DNA from: Parapristionchus giblindavisi
Lineage: Eukaryota; Nematoda; Chromadorea; Rhabditida; Diplogasteridae
Direction of reading: 5' to 3'
Length of the DNA: 64,000 nt
Assembly: GCA_943737045.1 (NCBI GenBank)
Contig: CALSFV010000035.1
Location: forward strand, 186,001 to 250,000
Made by a program: the position numbers and the translations under genes. The notes under the pieces are model-generated. The model made no database searches and was not told where the DNA came from. It was given only the letters and a program-made list of their open reading frames with translations. This document shows positions 1 to 11,038 of this stretch, piece by piece. Each line of letters starts with the position of its first letter. The stretch's first letter is position 1.

Positions 1-18
1 TCACACACAATCAATCTC

Positions 19-136
19 GCTTACGACCATACCTCGTTGAAAACACGGCATCCCGTCCGATCTGCCAAGTTAAACAACGGTGTGCCCAGTTAGTACTTGG
101 ATCGGAGACGGCTTGGGAATCCTGGGTGTTGTAAGC
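19..136 (+). rRNA. 5S rRNA gene, unit 1 (variant G56A, G65T)
   Basis: 5S rRNA is part of the large ribosomal subunit and is transcribed by RNA polymerase III. The ends are set by helix I: bases 1-9 (GCTTACGAC) pair with bases 110-118 (GTTGTAAGC). This copy differs from the array consensus at two places inside the internal control region, G56 to A (74) and G65 to T (83). No other copy here has either change, so promoter strength or folding may be affected. It is 18 bp from the window edge. Its downstream spacer carries cassette A but the G form of the nearby C/G SNP, a recombinant type. Confidence 0.93.
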
Positions 137-1109
137 ACTTTTGCGATTTTTTCAAAATGTTTTTGAGATTTTTGTCGAAGTTTTGCGTCAGAATATATTA
201 ATATATCGGCACTTTCGATGTTCCTTTTGAAGTTGAACTAGAGGTATTCAAATCAATATGAATGAATAACAGAGTTATACTACTTTTCATGAAGTTATTT
301 GCAATCTAACTCAAATACTACCATGTGTGTTTGCCACTGTAATTAGTGCTTTGATCTACAGATACTTGTACACTTCATCATCTGATTATTGATTGGATAG
401 GATGAAATGAGTGACAAGAACCTAGAGATAGCATAGCAAGATGAATTAATGATTGAGAGTGAGGAAAGATGGATACTGTATGAAGGAGTAGGCGGATGAG
501 TGACAACTGTATGGGTGGTACTACTGTTTATATACGAAAATAGTAAGGAATGAAGGAGGAATCATGACTAAAGAAGGAGGAGCTCACAACAGATGGTCCA
601 TTCTTTTGTTGTAAGTGAGGGCGAAAAGGAAAATGAATAGATGATCATTTCTTGTAAGATACCTATGACACCTACTAATGCAATTTTGTATAATATCTTG
701 TTTAGCGAAAGGCAACCAAACCCGCGTGAGGTTGGCCGCAAATACCAAATATTCTATATTTTTTAAAATTATCGTAGCCATCTCTGGATCCTCTGCAATT
801 ATCCGAGAAAATCTTTCGCTTTTTACTAAAGATTTCCGTGCAGAGGATCAAACTATGAGTAATACTCATTTTTTTTGGAATCCCCTCGAAAGAGCGGGAT
901 AATAAATTTAAAAAAAGCATTTCAAAAAGGTTTAGAAATCATGACATTGTTTGACAGACAGACAATGAGACAATTTGTACATCATCAAAATTGGTCAATA
1001 GAATAAGGCTCAAAGATCAAAGAACAAAGTTCATTTATCGATTTCTTCATCTATACGTTTAATTGTGGTGAGCGCTGAATAGTCCCCAACCTCACACACA
1101 ATCAATCTC

Positions 1110-1227
1110 GCTTACGACCATACCTCGTTGAAAACACGGCATCCCGTCCGATCTGCCAAGTTAAGCAACGGTGGGCCCAGTTAGTACTTGGATCGGAGAC
1201 GGCTTGGGAATCCTGGGTGTTGTAAGC
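1110..1227 (+). rRNA. 5S rRNA gene, unit 2 (consensus; reference copy)
   Basis: Matches the array consensus and is used here as the reference. Visible folds: helix I (1-9 with 110-118); helix II (17-21 CGTTG with 57-61 CAACG); helix III (29-32 GGCA with 45-48 TGCC); helix V (67-71 CCCAG with 104-108 CTGGG); and helix IV capped by a GAGA tetraloop (87-90) closed by G86-C91 and C85-G92. This is the standard eukaryotic 5S architecture. The internal promoter lies within the gene and a T-run terminator follows it. No 18S, 5.8S or 28S sequence is nearby, so this is a dedicated 5S locus. Downstream spacer is cassette A. Confidence 0.97.
1159..1206 (+). promoter_or_regulatory. Internal control region of 5S gene (A box, intermediate element, C box), reference unit 2
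   Basis: By position in the known type 1 polymerase III promoter: A box at about gene bases 50-64 (AGTTAAGCAACGGTG), intermediate element at about 67-72 and C box at about 80-97 (TGGATCGGAGACGGCTTG), the TFIIIA-binding part. The C box matches the animal type (GGATGGGAGACCGCC, from memory) except at gene bases 85, 92, 93 and 95; C85 and G92 face each other in helix IV and look compensatory. The same region recurs in all 59 genes. I saw no clear TATA box in the 40 bp before the gene. Confidence 0.8.
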
Positions 1228-1229
1228 AC

Positions 1230-1243
1230 TTTTGCGATTTTTT
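1230..1243 (+). terminator. Pol III terminator: TTTT followed by a backup T6 run, reference unit 2
   Basis: Four T residues start 2 nt after the end of the gene (1230-1233), then GCGA, then six T residues (1238-1243). Runs of four or more T on the non-template strand terminate polymerase III. The first run is intact in every copy. The second becomes CTTTT after units 18, 21 and 23. Confidence 0.85.
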
Positions 1244-1283
1244 CAAAATGTTTTTGAGATTTTTGTCGAAGTTTTGCGTCAGA

Positions 1284-1297
1284 ATATATTAATATAT
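1284..1297. repeat. 14-bp AT palindrome in spacer, reference unit 2
   Basis: ATATATTAATATAT is a perfect palindrome 57 bp after the 5S gene. It is present in the same place in every unit I read. Possible roles include an easily melted site or a protein-binding site; nothing in the sequence decides this. Confidence 0.75.
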
Positions 1298-1778
1298 CGG
1301 CACTTTCGATGTTCCTTTTGAAGTTGAACTAGAGGTATTCAAATCAATATGAATGAATAACAGAGTTATACTACTTTTCATGAAGTTATTTGCAATCTAA
1401 CTCAAATACTACCATGTGTGTTTGCCACTGTAATTAGTGCTTTGATCTACAGATACTTGTACACTTCATCATCTGATTATTGATTGGATAGGATGAAATG
1501 AGTGACAAGAACCTAGAGATAGCATAGCAAGATGAATTAATGATTGAGAGTGAGGAAAGATGGATACTGTATGAAGGAGTAGGCGGATGAGTGACAACTG
1601 TATGGGTGGTACTACTGTTTATATACGAAAATAGTAAGGAATGAAGGAGGAATCATGACTAAAGAAGGAGGAGCTCACAACAGATGGTCCATTCTTTTGT
1701 TGTAAGTGAGGGCGAAAAGGAAAATGAATAGATGATCATTTCTTGTAAGATACCTATGACACCTACTAATGCAATTTT

Positions 1779-1793
1779 GTATAATATCTTGTT
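1779..1793. other. Spacer cassette A (reference, unit 2)
   Basis: This 15-bp block exists in two clearly different forms across the array. Form A reads GTATAATATCTTGTT. Form B, at the same place in unit 5 (5050-5064), reads TGATTATATCTGGAG. They differ at 6 of 15 positions while flanking spacer is nearly identical. Form A follows genes 1-4, 6, 7, 11, 24, 25, 29, 31, 32, 43, 44, 47, 50, 51 and 53. Confidence 0.9.
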
Positions 1794-1877
1794 TAGCGAA
1801 AGGCAACCAAACCCGCGTGAGGTTGGCCGCAAATACCAAATATTCTATATTTTTTTAAATTATCCTAGCCATCTCTG

Positions 1878-1940
1878 GATCCTCTGCAATTATCCGAGAA
1901 AATCTTTCGCTTTTTACTAAAGATTTCCGTGCAGAGGATC
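1878..1940. repeat. Nested inverted repeat in spacer, reference unit 2
   Basis: Outer arms GATCCTCTGCA (1878-1888) and TGCAGAGGATC (1930-1940) are perfect 11-bp complements. Inside them, AAATCTTT (1900-1907) and AAAGATTT (1919-1926) form a second 8-bp stem around an 11-nt loop. The structure occurs in every unit. A few copies break one pair: unit 12 (AAATATTT), the spacers of units 57 and 59 (inner arm) and unit 42 (outer arm). It could extrude as a cruciform or be the relic of a small inverted-repeat element. Confidence 0.85.
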
Positions 1941-2199
1941 AAACTATGAGTAATACTCATTTTTTTGGAATCCCCTCGAAAGAGCGGGATAATAAATTTA
2001 AAAAAAGCATTTCAAAAAGGTTTAGAAATCATGACATTGTTTGACAGACAGACAATGAGACAATTTGTACATTATCAAAATTGGTCAATAGAATAAGGCT
2101 CAAAGATCAAAGAACAAAGTTCATTTATCGATTTCTTCATCTATACGTTTAATTGTGGTGAGCGCTGAATAGTCCCCAACCTCACACACAATCAATCTC

Positions 2200-2317
2200 G
2201 CTTACGACCATACCTCGTTGAAAACACGGCATCCCGTCCGATCTGCCAAGTTAAGCAACGGTGGGCCCAGTTAGTACTTGGATCGGAGACGGCTTGGGAA
2301 TCCTGGGTGTTGTAAGC
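2200..2317 (+). rRNA. 5S rRNA gene, unit 3
   Basis: Consensus sequence. Spacer type A with the linked C SNP. The A run near 3090 is one base longer than in unit 2, which makes this unit 1091 bp. Confidence 0.96.
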
Positions 2318-3290
2318 ACTTTTGCGATTTTTTCAAAATGTTTTTGAGATTTTTGTCGAAGTTTTGCGTCAGAATATATTAATATATCGGCACTTTCGAT
2401 GTTCCTTTTGAAGTTGAACTAGAGGTATTCAAATCAATATGAATGAATAACAGAGTTATACTACTTTTCATGAAGTTATTTGCAATCTAACTCAAATACT
2501 ACCATGTGTGTTTGCCACTGTAATTAGTGCTTTGATCTACAGATACTTGTACACTTCATCATCTGATTATTGATTGGATAGGATGAAATGAGTGACAAGA
2601 ACCTAGAGATAGCATAGCAAGATGAATTAATGATTGAGAGTGAGGAAAGATGGATACTGTATGAAGGAGTAGGCGGATGAGTGACAACTGTATGGGTGGT
2701 ACTACTGTTTATATACGAAAATAGTAAGGAATGAAGGAGGAATCATGACTAAAGAAGGAGGAGCTCACAACAGATGGTCCATTCTTTTGTTGTAAGTGAG
2801 GGCGAAAAGGAAAATGAATAGATGATCATTTCTTGTAAGATACCTATGACACCTACTAATGCAATTTTGTATAATATCTTGTTTAGCGAAAGGCAACCAA
2901 ACCCGCGTGAGGTTGGCCGCAAATACCAAATATTCTATATTTTTTTAAATTATCCTAGCCATCTCTGGATCCTCTGCAATTATCCGAGAAAATCTTTCGC
3001 TTTTTACTAAAGATTTCCGTGCAGAGGATCAAACTATGAGTAATACTCATTTTTTTGGAATCCCCTCGAAAGAGCGGGATAATAAATTTAAAAAAAAGCA
3101 TTTCAAAAAGGTTTAGAAATCATGACATTGTTTGACAGACAGACAATGAGACAATTTGTACATTATCAAAATTGGTCAATAGAATAAGGCTCAAAGATCA
3201 AAGAACAAAGTTCATTTATCGATTTCTTCATCTATACGTTTAATTGTGGTGAGCGCTGAATAGTCCCCAACCTCACACACAATCAATCTC

Positions 3291-3408
3291 GCTTACGACC
3301 ATACCTCGTTGAAAACACGGCATCCCGTCCGATCTGCCAAGTTAAGCAACGGTGGGCCCAGTTAGTACTTGGATCGGAGACGGCTTGGGAATCCTGGGTG
3401 TTGTAAGC
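3291..3408 (+). rRNA. 5S rRNA gene, unit 4
   Basis: Consensus sequence. First member of a run of six units (4-9) whose spacers share GTCAAAG instead of GTCGAAG about 40 bp after the gene. Spacer type A. Confidence 0.96.
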
Positions 3409-4380
3409 ACTTTTGCGATTTTTTCAAAATGTTTTTGAGATTTTTGTCAAAGTTTTGCGTCAGAATATATTAATATATCGGCACTTTCGATGTTCCTTTT
3501 GAAGTTGAACTAGAGGTATTCAAATCAATATGAATGAATAACAGAGTTATACTACTTTTCATGAAGTTATTTGCAATCTAACTCGAATACTACCATGTGT
3601 GTTTGCCACTGTAATTAGTGCTTTGATCTACAGATACTTGTACACTTCATCATCTGATTATTGATTGGATAGGATGAAATGAGTGACAAGAACCTAGAGA
3701 TAGCATAGCAAGATGAATTAATGATTGAGAGTGAGGAAAGATGGATACTGTATGAAGGAGTAGGCGGATGAGTGACAACTGTATGGGTGGTACTACTGTT
3801 TATATACGAAAATAGTAAGGAATGAAGGAGGAATCATGACTAAAGAAGGAGGAGCTCACAACAGATGGTCCATTCTTTTGTTGTAAGTGAGGGCGAAAAG
3901 GAAAATGAATAGATGATCATTTCTTGTAAGATACCTATGACACCTACTAATGCAATTTTGTATAATATCTTGTTTAGCGAAAGGCAACCAAACCCGCGTG
4001 AGGTTGGCCGCAAATACCAAATATTCTATATTTTTTTAAATTATCCTAGCCATCTCTGGATCCTCTGCAATTATCCGAGAAAATCTTTCGCTTTTTACTA
4101 AAGATTTCCGTGCAGAGGATCAAACTATGAGTAATACTCATTTTTTTGGAATCCCCTCGAAAGAGCGGGATAATAAATTTAAAAAAAGCATTTCAAAAAG
4201 GTTTAGAAATCATGACATTGTTTGACAGACAGACAATGAGACAATTTGTACATTATCAAAATTGGTCAATAGAATAAGGCTCAAAGATCAAAGAACAAAG
4301 TTCATTTATCGATTTCTTCATCTATACGTTTAATTGTGGTGAGCGCTGAATAGTCCCCAACCTCACACACAATCAATCTC

Positions 4381-4498
4381 GCTTACGACCATACCTCGTT
4401 GAAAACACGGCATCCCGTCCGATCTGCCAAGTTAAGCAACGGTGGGCCCAGTTAGTACTTGGATCGGAGACGGCTTGGGAATCCTGGGTGTTGTAAGC
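4381..4498 (+). rRNA. 5S rRNA gene, unit 5
   Basis: Consensus sequence. Its spacer has the GTCAAAG marker, a private TAGAGTTATTC change near 4605, and cassette B combined with the C SNP usually linked to cassette A, so it looks recombinant. Confidence 0.96.
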
Positions 4499-5049
4499 AC
4501 TTTTGCGATTTTTTCAAAATGTTTTTGAGATTTTTGTCAAAGTTTTGCGTCAGAATATATTAATATATCGGCACTTTCGATGTTCCTTTTGAAGTTGAAC
4601 TAGAGTTATTCAAATCAATATGAATGAATAACAGAGTTATACTACTTTTCATGAAGTTATTTGCAATCTAACTCGAATACTACCATGTGTGTTTGCCACT
4701 GTAATTAGTGCTTTGATCTACAGATACTTGTACACTTCATCATCTGATTATTGATTGGATAGGATGAAATGAGTGACAAGAACCTAGAGATAGCATAGCA
4801 AGATGAATTAATGATTGAGAGTGAGGAAAGATGGATACTGTATGAAGGAGTAGGCGGATGAGTGACAACTGTATGGGTGGTACTACTGTTTATATACGAA
4901 AATAGTAAGGAATGAAGGAGGAATCATGACTAAAGAAGGAGGAGCTCACAACAGATGGTCCATTCTTTTGTTGTAAGTGAGGGCGAAAAGGAAAATGAAT
5001 AGATGATCATTTCTTGTAAGATACCTATGACACCTACTAATGCAATTTT

Positions 5050-5064
5050 TGATTATATCTGGAG
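5050..5064. other. Spacer cassette B (reference, unit 5)
   Basis: The alternative form of the block described at 1779-1793, at the same offset and of equal length. It is the more common form: 24 left-arm spacers, 15 complete right-arm spacers and the partial last one. A sub-form with GGAGGAGCG in place of GGAGTAGCG follows units 17, 20, 22, 27 and 49. Unit 10 has a further single change (GATTCTATC). Confidence 0.9.
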
Positions 5065-5471
5065 TAGCGAAAGGCAACCAAACCCGCGTGAGGTTGGCCG
5101 CAAATACCAAATATTCTATATTTTTTTAAATTATCCTAGCCATCTCTGGATCCTCTGCAATTATCCGAGAAAATCTTTCGCTTTTTACTAAAGATTTCCG
5201 TGCAGAGGATCAAACTATGAGTAATACTCATTTTTTTGGAATCCCCTCGAAAGAGCGGGATAATAAATTTAAAAAAAAGCATTTCAAAAAGGTTTAGAAA
5301 TCATGACATTGTTTGACAGACAGACAATGAGACAATTTGTACATTATCAAAATTGGTCAATAGAATAAGGCTCAAAGATCAAAGAACAAAGTTCATTTAT
5401 CGATTTCTTCATCTATACGTTTAATTGTGGTGAGCGCTGAATAGTCCCCAACCTCACACACAATCAATCTC

Positions 5472-5589
5472 GCTTACGACCATACCTCGTTGAAAACACG
5501 GCATCCCGTCCGATCTGCCAAGTTAAGCAACGGTGGGCCCAGTTAGTACTTGGATCGGAGACGGCTTGGGAATCCTGGGTGTTGTAAGC
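5472..5589 (+). rRNA. 5S rRNA gene, unit 6
   Basis: Consensus sequence. GTCAAAG marker; spacer type A with the C SNP. Essentially identical to unit 7. Confidence 0.96.
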
Positions 5590-6561
5590 ACTTTTGCGAT
5601 TTTTTCAAAATGTTTTTGAGATTTTTGTCAAAGTTTTGCGTCAGAATATATTAATATATCGGCACTTTCGATGTTCCTTTTGAAGTTGAACTAGAGGTAT
5701 TCAAATCAATATGAATGAATAACAGAGTTATACTACTTTTCATGAAGTTATTTGCAATCTAACTCGAATACTACCATGTGTGTTTGCCACTGTAATTAGT
5801 GCTTTGATCTACAGATACTTGTACACTTCATCATCTGATTATTGATTGGATAGGATGAAATGAGTGACAAGAACCTAGAGATAGCATAGCAAGATGAATT
5901 AATGATTGAGAGTGAGGAAAGATGGATACTGTATGAAGGAGTAGGCGGATGAGTGACAACTGTATGGGTGGTACTACTGTTTATATACGAAAATAGTAAG
6001 GAATGAAGGAGGAATCATGACTAAAGAAGGAGGAGCTCACAACAGATGGTCCATTCTTTTGTTGTAAGTGAGGGCGAAAAGGAAAATGAATAGATGATCA
6101 TTTCTTGTAAGATACCTATGACACCTACTAATGCAATTTTGTATAATATCTTGTTTAGCGAAAGGCAACCAAACCCGCGTGAGGTTGGCCGCAAATACCA
6201 AATATTCTATATTTTTTTAAATTATCCTAGCCATCTCTGGATCCTCTGCAATTATCCGAGAAAATCTTTCGCTTTTTACTAAAGATTTCCGTGCAGAGGA
6301 TCAAACTATGAGTAATACTCATTTTTTTGGAATCCCCTCGAAAGAGCGGGATAATAAATTTAAAAAAAGCATTTCAAAAAGGTTTAGAAATCATGACATT
6401 GTTTGACAGACAGACAATGAGACAATTTGTACATTATCAAAATTGGTCAATAGAATAAGGCTCAAAGATCAAAGAACAAAGTTCATTTATCGATTTCTTC
6501 ATCTATACGTTTAATTGTGGTGAGCGCTGAATAGTCCCCAACCTCACACACAATCAATCTC

Positions 6562-6679
6562 GCTTACGACCATACCTCGTTGAAAACACGGCATCCCGTC
6601 CGATCTGCCAAGTTAAGCAACGGTGGGCCCAGTTAGTACTTGGATCGGAGACGGCTTGGGAATCCTGGGTGTTGTAAGC
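6562..6679 (+). rRNA. 5S rRNA gene, unit 7
   Basis: Consensus sequence. GTCAAAG marker; spacer type A. I found no difference from unit 6, which suggests a very recent duplication. Confidence 0.96.
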
Positions 6680-7651
6680 ACTTTTGCGATTTTTTCAAAA
6701 TGTTTTTGAGATTTTTGTCAAAGTTTTGCGTCAGAATATATTAATATATCGGCACTTTCGATGTTCCTTTTGAAGTTGAACTAGAGGTATTCAAATCAAT
6801 ATGAATGAATAACAGAGTTATACTACTTTTCATGAAGTTATTTGCAATCTAACTCGAATACTACCATGTGTGTTTGCCACTGTAATTAGTGCTTTGATCT
6901 ACAGATACTTGTACACTTCATCATCTGATTATTGATTGGATAGGATGAAATGAGTGACAAGAACCTAGAGATAGCATAGCAAGATGAATTAATGATTGAG
7001 AGTGAGGAAAGATGGATACTGTATGAAGGAGTAGGCGGATGAGTGACAACTGTATGGGTGGTACTACTGTTTATATACGAAAATAGTAAGGAATGAAGGA
7101 GGAATCATGACTAAAGAAGGAGGAGCTCACAACAGATGGTCCATTCTTTTGTTGTAAGTGAGGGCGAAAAGGAAAATGAATAGATGATCATTTCTTGTAA
7201 GATACCTATGACACCTACTAATGCAATTTTGTATAATATCTTGTTTAGCGAAAGGCAACCAAACCCGCGTGAGGTTGGCCGCAAATACCAAATATTCTAT
7301 ATTTTTTTAAATTATCCTAGCCATCTCTGGATCCTCTGCAATTATCCGAGAAAATCTTTCGCTTTTTACTAAAGATTTCCGTGCAGAGGATCAAACTATG
7401 AGTAATACTCATTTTTTTGGAATCCCCTCGAAAGAGCGGGATAATAAATTTAAAAAAAGCATTTCAAAAAGGTTTAGAAATCATGACATTGTTTGACAGA
7501 CAGACAATGAGACAATTTGTACATTATCAAAATTGGTCAATAGAATAAGGCTCAAAGATCAAAGAACAAAGTTCATTTATCGATTTCTTCATCTATACGT
7601 TTAATTGTGGTGAGCGCTGAATAGTCCCCAACCTCACACACAATCAATCTC

Positions 7652-7769
7652 GCTTACGACCATACCTCGTTGAAAACACGGCATCCCGTCCGATCTGCCA
7701 AGTTAAGCAACGGTGGGCCCAGTTAGTACTTGGATCGGAGACGGCTTGGGAATCCTGGGTGTTGTAAGC
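7652..7769 (+). rRNA. 5S rRNA gene, unit 8
   Basis: Consensus sequence. GTCAAAG marker; spacer type B with ATTAACCGAG in place of ATTATCCGAG inside the nested inverted repeat. Appears identical to unit 9. Confidence 0.96.
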
Positions 7770-8741
7770 ACTTTTGCGATTTTTTCAAAATGTTTTTGAG
7801 ATTTTTGTCAAAGTTTTGCGTCAGAATATATTAATATATCGGCACTTTCGATGTTCCTTTTGAAGTTGAACTAGAGGTATTCAAATCAATATGAATGAAT
7901 AACAGAGTTATACTACTTTTCATGAAGTTATTTGCAATCTAACTCGAATACTACCATGTGTGTTTGCCACTGTAATTAGTGCTTTGATCTACAGATACTT
8001 GTACACTTCATCATCTGATTATTGATTGGATAGGATGAAATGAGTGACAAGAACCTAGAGATAGCATAGCAAGATGAATTAATGATTGAGAGTGAGGAAA
8101 GATGGATACTGTATGAAGGAGTAGGCGGATGAGTGACAACTGTATGGGTGGTACTACTGTTTATATACGAAAATAGTAAGGAATGAAGGAGGAATCATGA
8201 CTAAAGAAGGAGGAGCTCACAACAGATGGTCCATTCTTTTGTTGTAAGTGAGGGCGAAAAGGAAAATGAATAGATGATCATTTCTTGTAAGATACCTATG
8301 ACACCTACTAATGCAATTTTTGATTATATCTGGAGTAGCGAAAGGCAACCAAACCCGCGTGAGGTTGGCCGCAAATACCAAATATTCTATATTTTTTTAA
8401 ATTATCGTAGCCATCTCTGGATCCTCTGCAATTAACCGAGAAAATCTTTCGCTTTTTACTAAAGATTTCCGTGCAGAGGATCAAACTATGAGTAATACTC
8501 ATTTTTTTGGAATCCCCTCGAAAGAGCGGGATAATAAATTTAAAAAAAGCATTTCAAAAAGGTTTAGAAATCATGACATTGTTTGACAGACAGACAATGA
8601 GACAATTTGTACATTATCAAAATTGGTCAATAGAATAAGGCTCAAAGATCAAAGAACAAAGTTCATTTATCGATTTCTTCATCTATACGTTTAATTGTGG
8701 TGAGCGCTGAATAGTCCCCAACCTCACACACAATCAATCTC

Positions 8742-8859
8742 GCTTACGACCATACCTCGTTGAAAACACGGCATCCCGTCCGATCTGCCAAGTTAAGCAA
8801 CGGTGGGCCCAGTTAGTACTTGGATCGGAGACGGCTTGGGAATCCTGGGTGTTGTAAGC
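8742..8859 (+). rRNA. 5S rRNA gene, unit 9
   Basis: Consensus sequence. Same spacer markers as unit 8 (GTCAAAG, cassette B, ATTAACCGAG). Last of the GTCAAAG block. Confidence 0.96.
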
Positions 8860-9831
8860 ACTTTTGCGATTTTTTCAAAATGTTTTTGAGATTTTTGTCA
8901 AAGTTTTGCGTCAGAATATATTAATATATCGGCACTTTCGATGTTCCTTTTGAAGTTGAACTAGAGGTATTCAAATCAATATGAATGAATAACAGAGTTA
9001 TACTACTTTTCATGAAGTTATTTGCAATCTAACTCGAATACTACCATGTGTGTTTGCCACTGTAATTAGTGCTTTGATCTACAGATACTTGTACACTTCA
9101 TCATCTGATTATTGATTGGATAGGATGAAATGAGTGACAAGAACCTAGAGATAGCATAGCAAGATGAATTAATGATTGAGAGTGAGGAAAGATGGATACT
9201 GTATGAAGGAGTAGGCGGATGAGTGACAACTGTATGGGTGGTACTACTGTTTATATACGAAAATAGTAAGGAATGAAGGAGGAATCATGACTAAAGAAGG
9301 AGGAGCTCACAACAGATGGTCCATTCTTTTGTTGTAAGTGAGGGCGAAAAGGAAAATGAATAGATGATCATTTCTTGTAAGATACCTATGACACCTACTA
9401 ATGCAATTTTTGATTATATCTGGAGTAGCGAAAGGCAACCAAACCCGCGTGAGGTTGGCCGCAAATACCAAATATTCTATATTTTTTTAAATTATCGTAG
9501 CCATCTCTGGATCCTCTGCAATTAACCGAGAAAATCTTTCGCTTTTTACTAAAGATTTCCGTGCAGAGGATCAAACTATGAGTAATACTCATTTTTTTGG
9601 AATCCCCTCGAAAGAGCGGGATAATAAATTTAAAAAAAGCATTTCAAAAAGGTTTAGAAATCATGACATTGTTTGACAGACAGACAATGAGACAATTTGT
9701 ACATTATCAAAATTGGTCAATAGAATAAGGCTCAAAGATCAAAGAACAAAGTTCATTTATCGATTTCTTCATCTATACGTTTAATTGTGGTGAGCGCTGA
9801 ATAGTCCCCAACCTCACACACAATCAATCTC

Positions 9832-9949
9832 GCTTACGACCATACCTCGTTGAAAACACGGCATCCCGTCCGATCTGCCAAGTTAAGCAACGGTGGGCCC
9901 AGTTAGTACTTGGATCGGAGACGGCTTGGGAATCCTGGGTGTTGTAAGC
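9832..9949 (+). rRNA. 5S rRNA gene, unit 10
   Basis: Consensus sequence. The spacer returns to GTCGAAG and carries rare changes: GTTTGTCAC (shared only with unit 37), CTTGTGCAC, a modified cassette B (GATTCTATC) and ACATCATC. Confidence 0.96.
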
Positions 9950-10920
9950 ACTTTTGCGATTTTTTCAAAATGTTTTTGAGATTTTTGTCGAAGTTTTGCG
10001 TCAGAATATATTAATATATCGGCACTTTCGATGTTCCTTTTGAAGTTGAACTAGAGGTATTCAAATCAATATGAATGAATAACAGAGTTATACTACTTTT
10101 CATGAAGTTATTTGCAATCTAACTCGAATACTACCATGTGTGTTTGTCACTGTAATTAGTGCTTTGATCTACAGATACTTGTGCACTTCATCATCTGATT
10201 ATTGATTGGATAGGATGAAATGAGTGACAAGAACCTAGAGATAGCATAGCAAGATGAATTAATGATTGAGAGTGAGGAAAGATGGATACTGTATGAAGGA
10301 GTAGGCGGATGAGTGACAACTGTATGGGTGGTACTACTGTTTATATACGAAAATAGTAAGGAATGAAGGAGGAATCATGACTAAAGAAGGAGGAGCTCAC
10401 AACAGATGGTCCATTCTTTTGTTGTAAGTGAGGGCGAAAAGGAAAATGAATAGATGATCATTTCTTGTAAGATACCTATGACACCTACTAATGCAATTTT
10501 TGATTCTATCTGGAGTAGCGAAAGGCAACCAAACCCGCGTGAGGTTGGCCGCAAATACCAAATATTCTATATTTTTTAAATTATCGTAGCCATCTCTGGA
10601 TCCTCTGCAATTATCCGAGAAAATCTTTCGCTTTTTACTAAAGATTTCCGTGCAGAGGATCAAACTATGAGTAATACTCATTTTTTTGGAATCCCCTCGA
10701 AAGAGCGGGATAATAAATTTAAAAAAAGCATTTCAAAAAGGTTTAGAAATCATGACATTGTTTGACAGACAGACAATGAGACAATTTGTACATCATCAAA
10801 ATTGGTCAATAGAATAAGGCTCAAAGATCAAAGAACAAAGTTCATTTATCGATTTCTTCATCTATACGTTTAATTGTGGTGAGCGCTGAATAGTCCCCAA
10901 CCTCACACACAATCAATCTC

Positions 10921-11038
10921 GCTTACGACCATACCTCGTTGAAAACACGGCATCCCGTCCGATCTGCCAAGTTAAGCAACGGTGGGCCCAGTTAGTACTT
11001 GGATCGGAGACGGCTTGGGAATCCTGGGTGTTGTAAGC
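10921..11038 (+). rRNA. 5S rRNA gene, unit 11
   Basis: Consensus sequence, 1089 bp after unit 10. Spacer type A with the C SNP. Confidence 0.96.

Larger units (their letters stand above)
1228..2199. other. Non-transcribed spacer of the 5S unit (representative of all 972-bp gaps)
   Basis: Every gap between genes holds a copy of this spacer. In order it contains: the T-run terminators; a 14-bp palindrome ATATATTAATATAT (1284-1297); an 11-bp direct repeat ATGAGTGACAA (1498-1508 and 1587-1597); a purine-rich stretch of about 60 bp around 1630-1680; the A/B variable cassette (1779-1793); a C/G SNP (1865); a nested inverted repeat (1878-1940); T and A runs that vary in length between units; and a conserved stretch leading into the next gene (about 2120-2199). 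I see no supported protein gene: the small ORFs in both strands are interrupted in different units by indels and premature stops. Confidence 0.9.

Noticed and set aside
584..920. Overlapping small ORFs (62-108 codons) on both strands in nearly every spacer
   Set aside because: They lie in the same spacer segment in all frames, are shortened or merged by homopolymer indels from unit to unit, and arise from the nested inverted repeat and AT-rich sequence. Repetition of the unit alone explains their conservation. I recognise no domain.
1640..1680. AGGAGGAATCATG resembling a bacterial ribosome binding site and start codon
   Set aside because: The frame closes quickly and the locus is eukaryotic, so this is a chance match in a purine-rich stretch.
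1694..1712. TTGTTGTAAGTG in the spacer resembling the 3' end of the 5S gene (GTGTTGTAAGCAC)
   Set aside because: The match is only about nine bases, with no A box, C box or T-run terminator around it, so it is not a 5S fragment.
2120..2199. Upstream TATA box for the 5S gene
   Set aside because: The 40 bp before the gene (TGAATAGTCCCCAACCTCACAC and on) has no TATA-like sequence at the usual distance. Expression most likely depends on the internal promoter.
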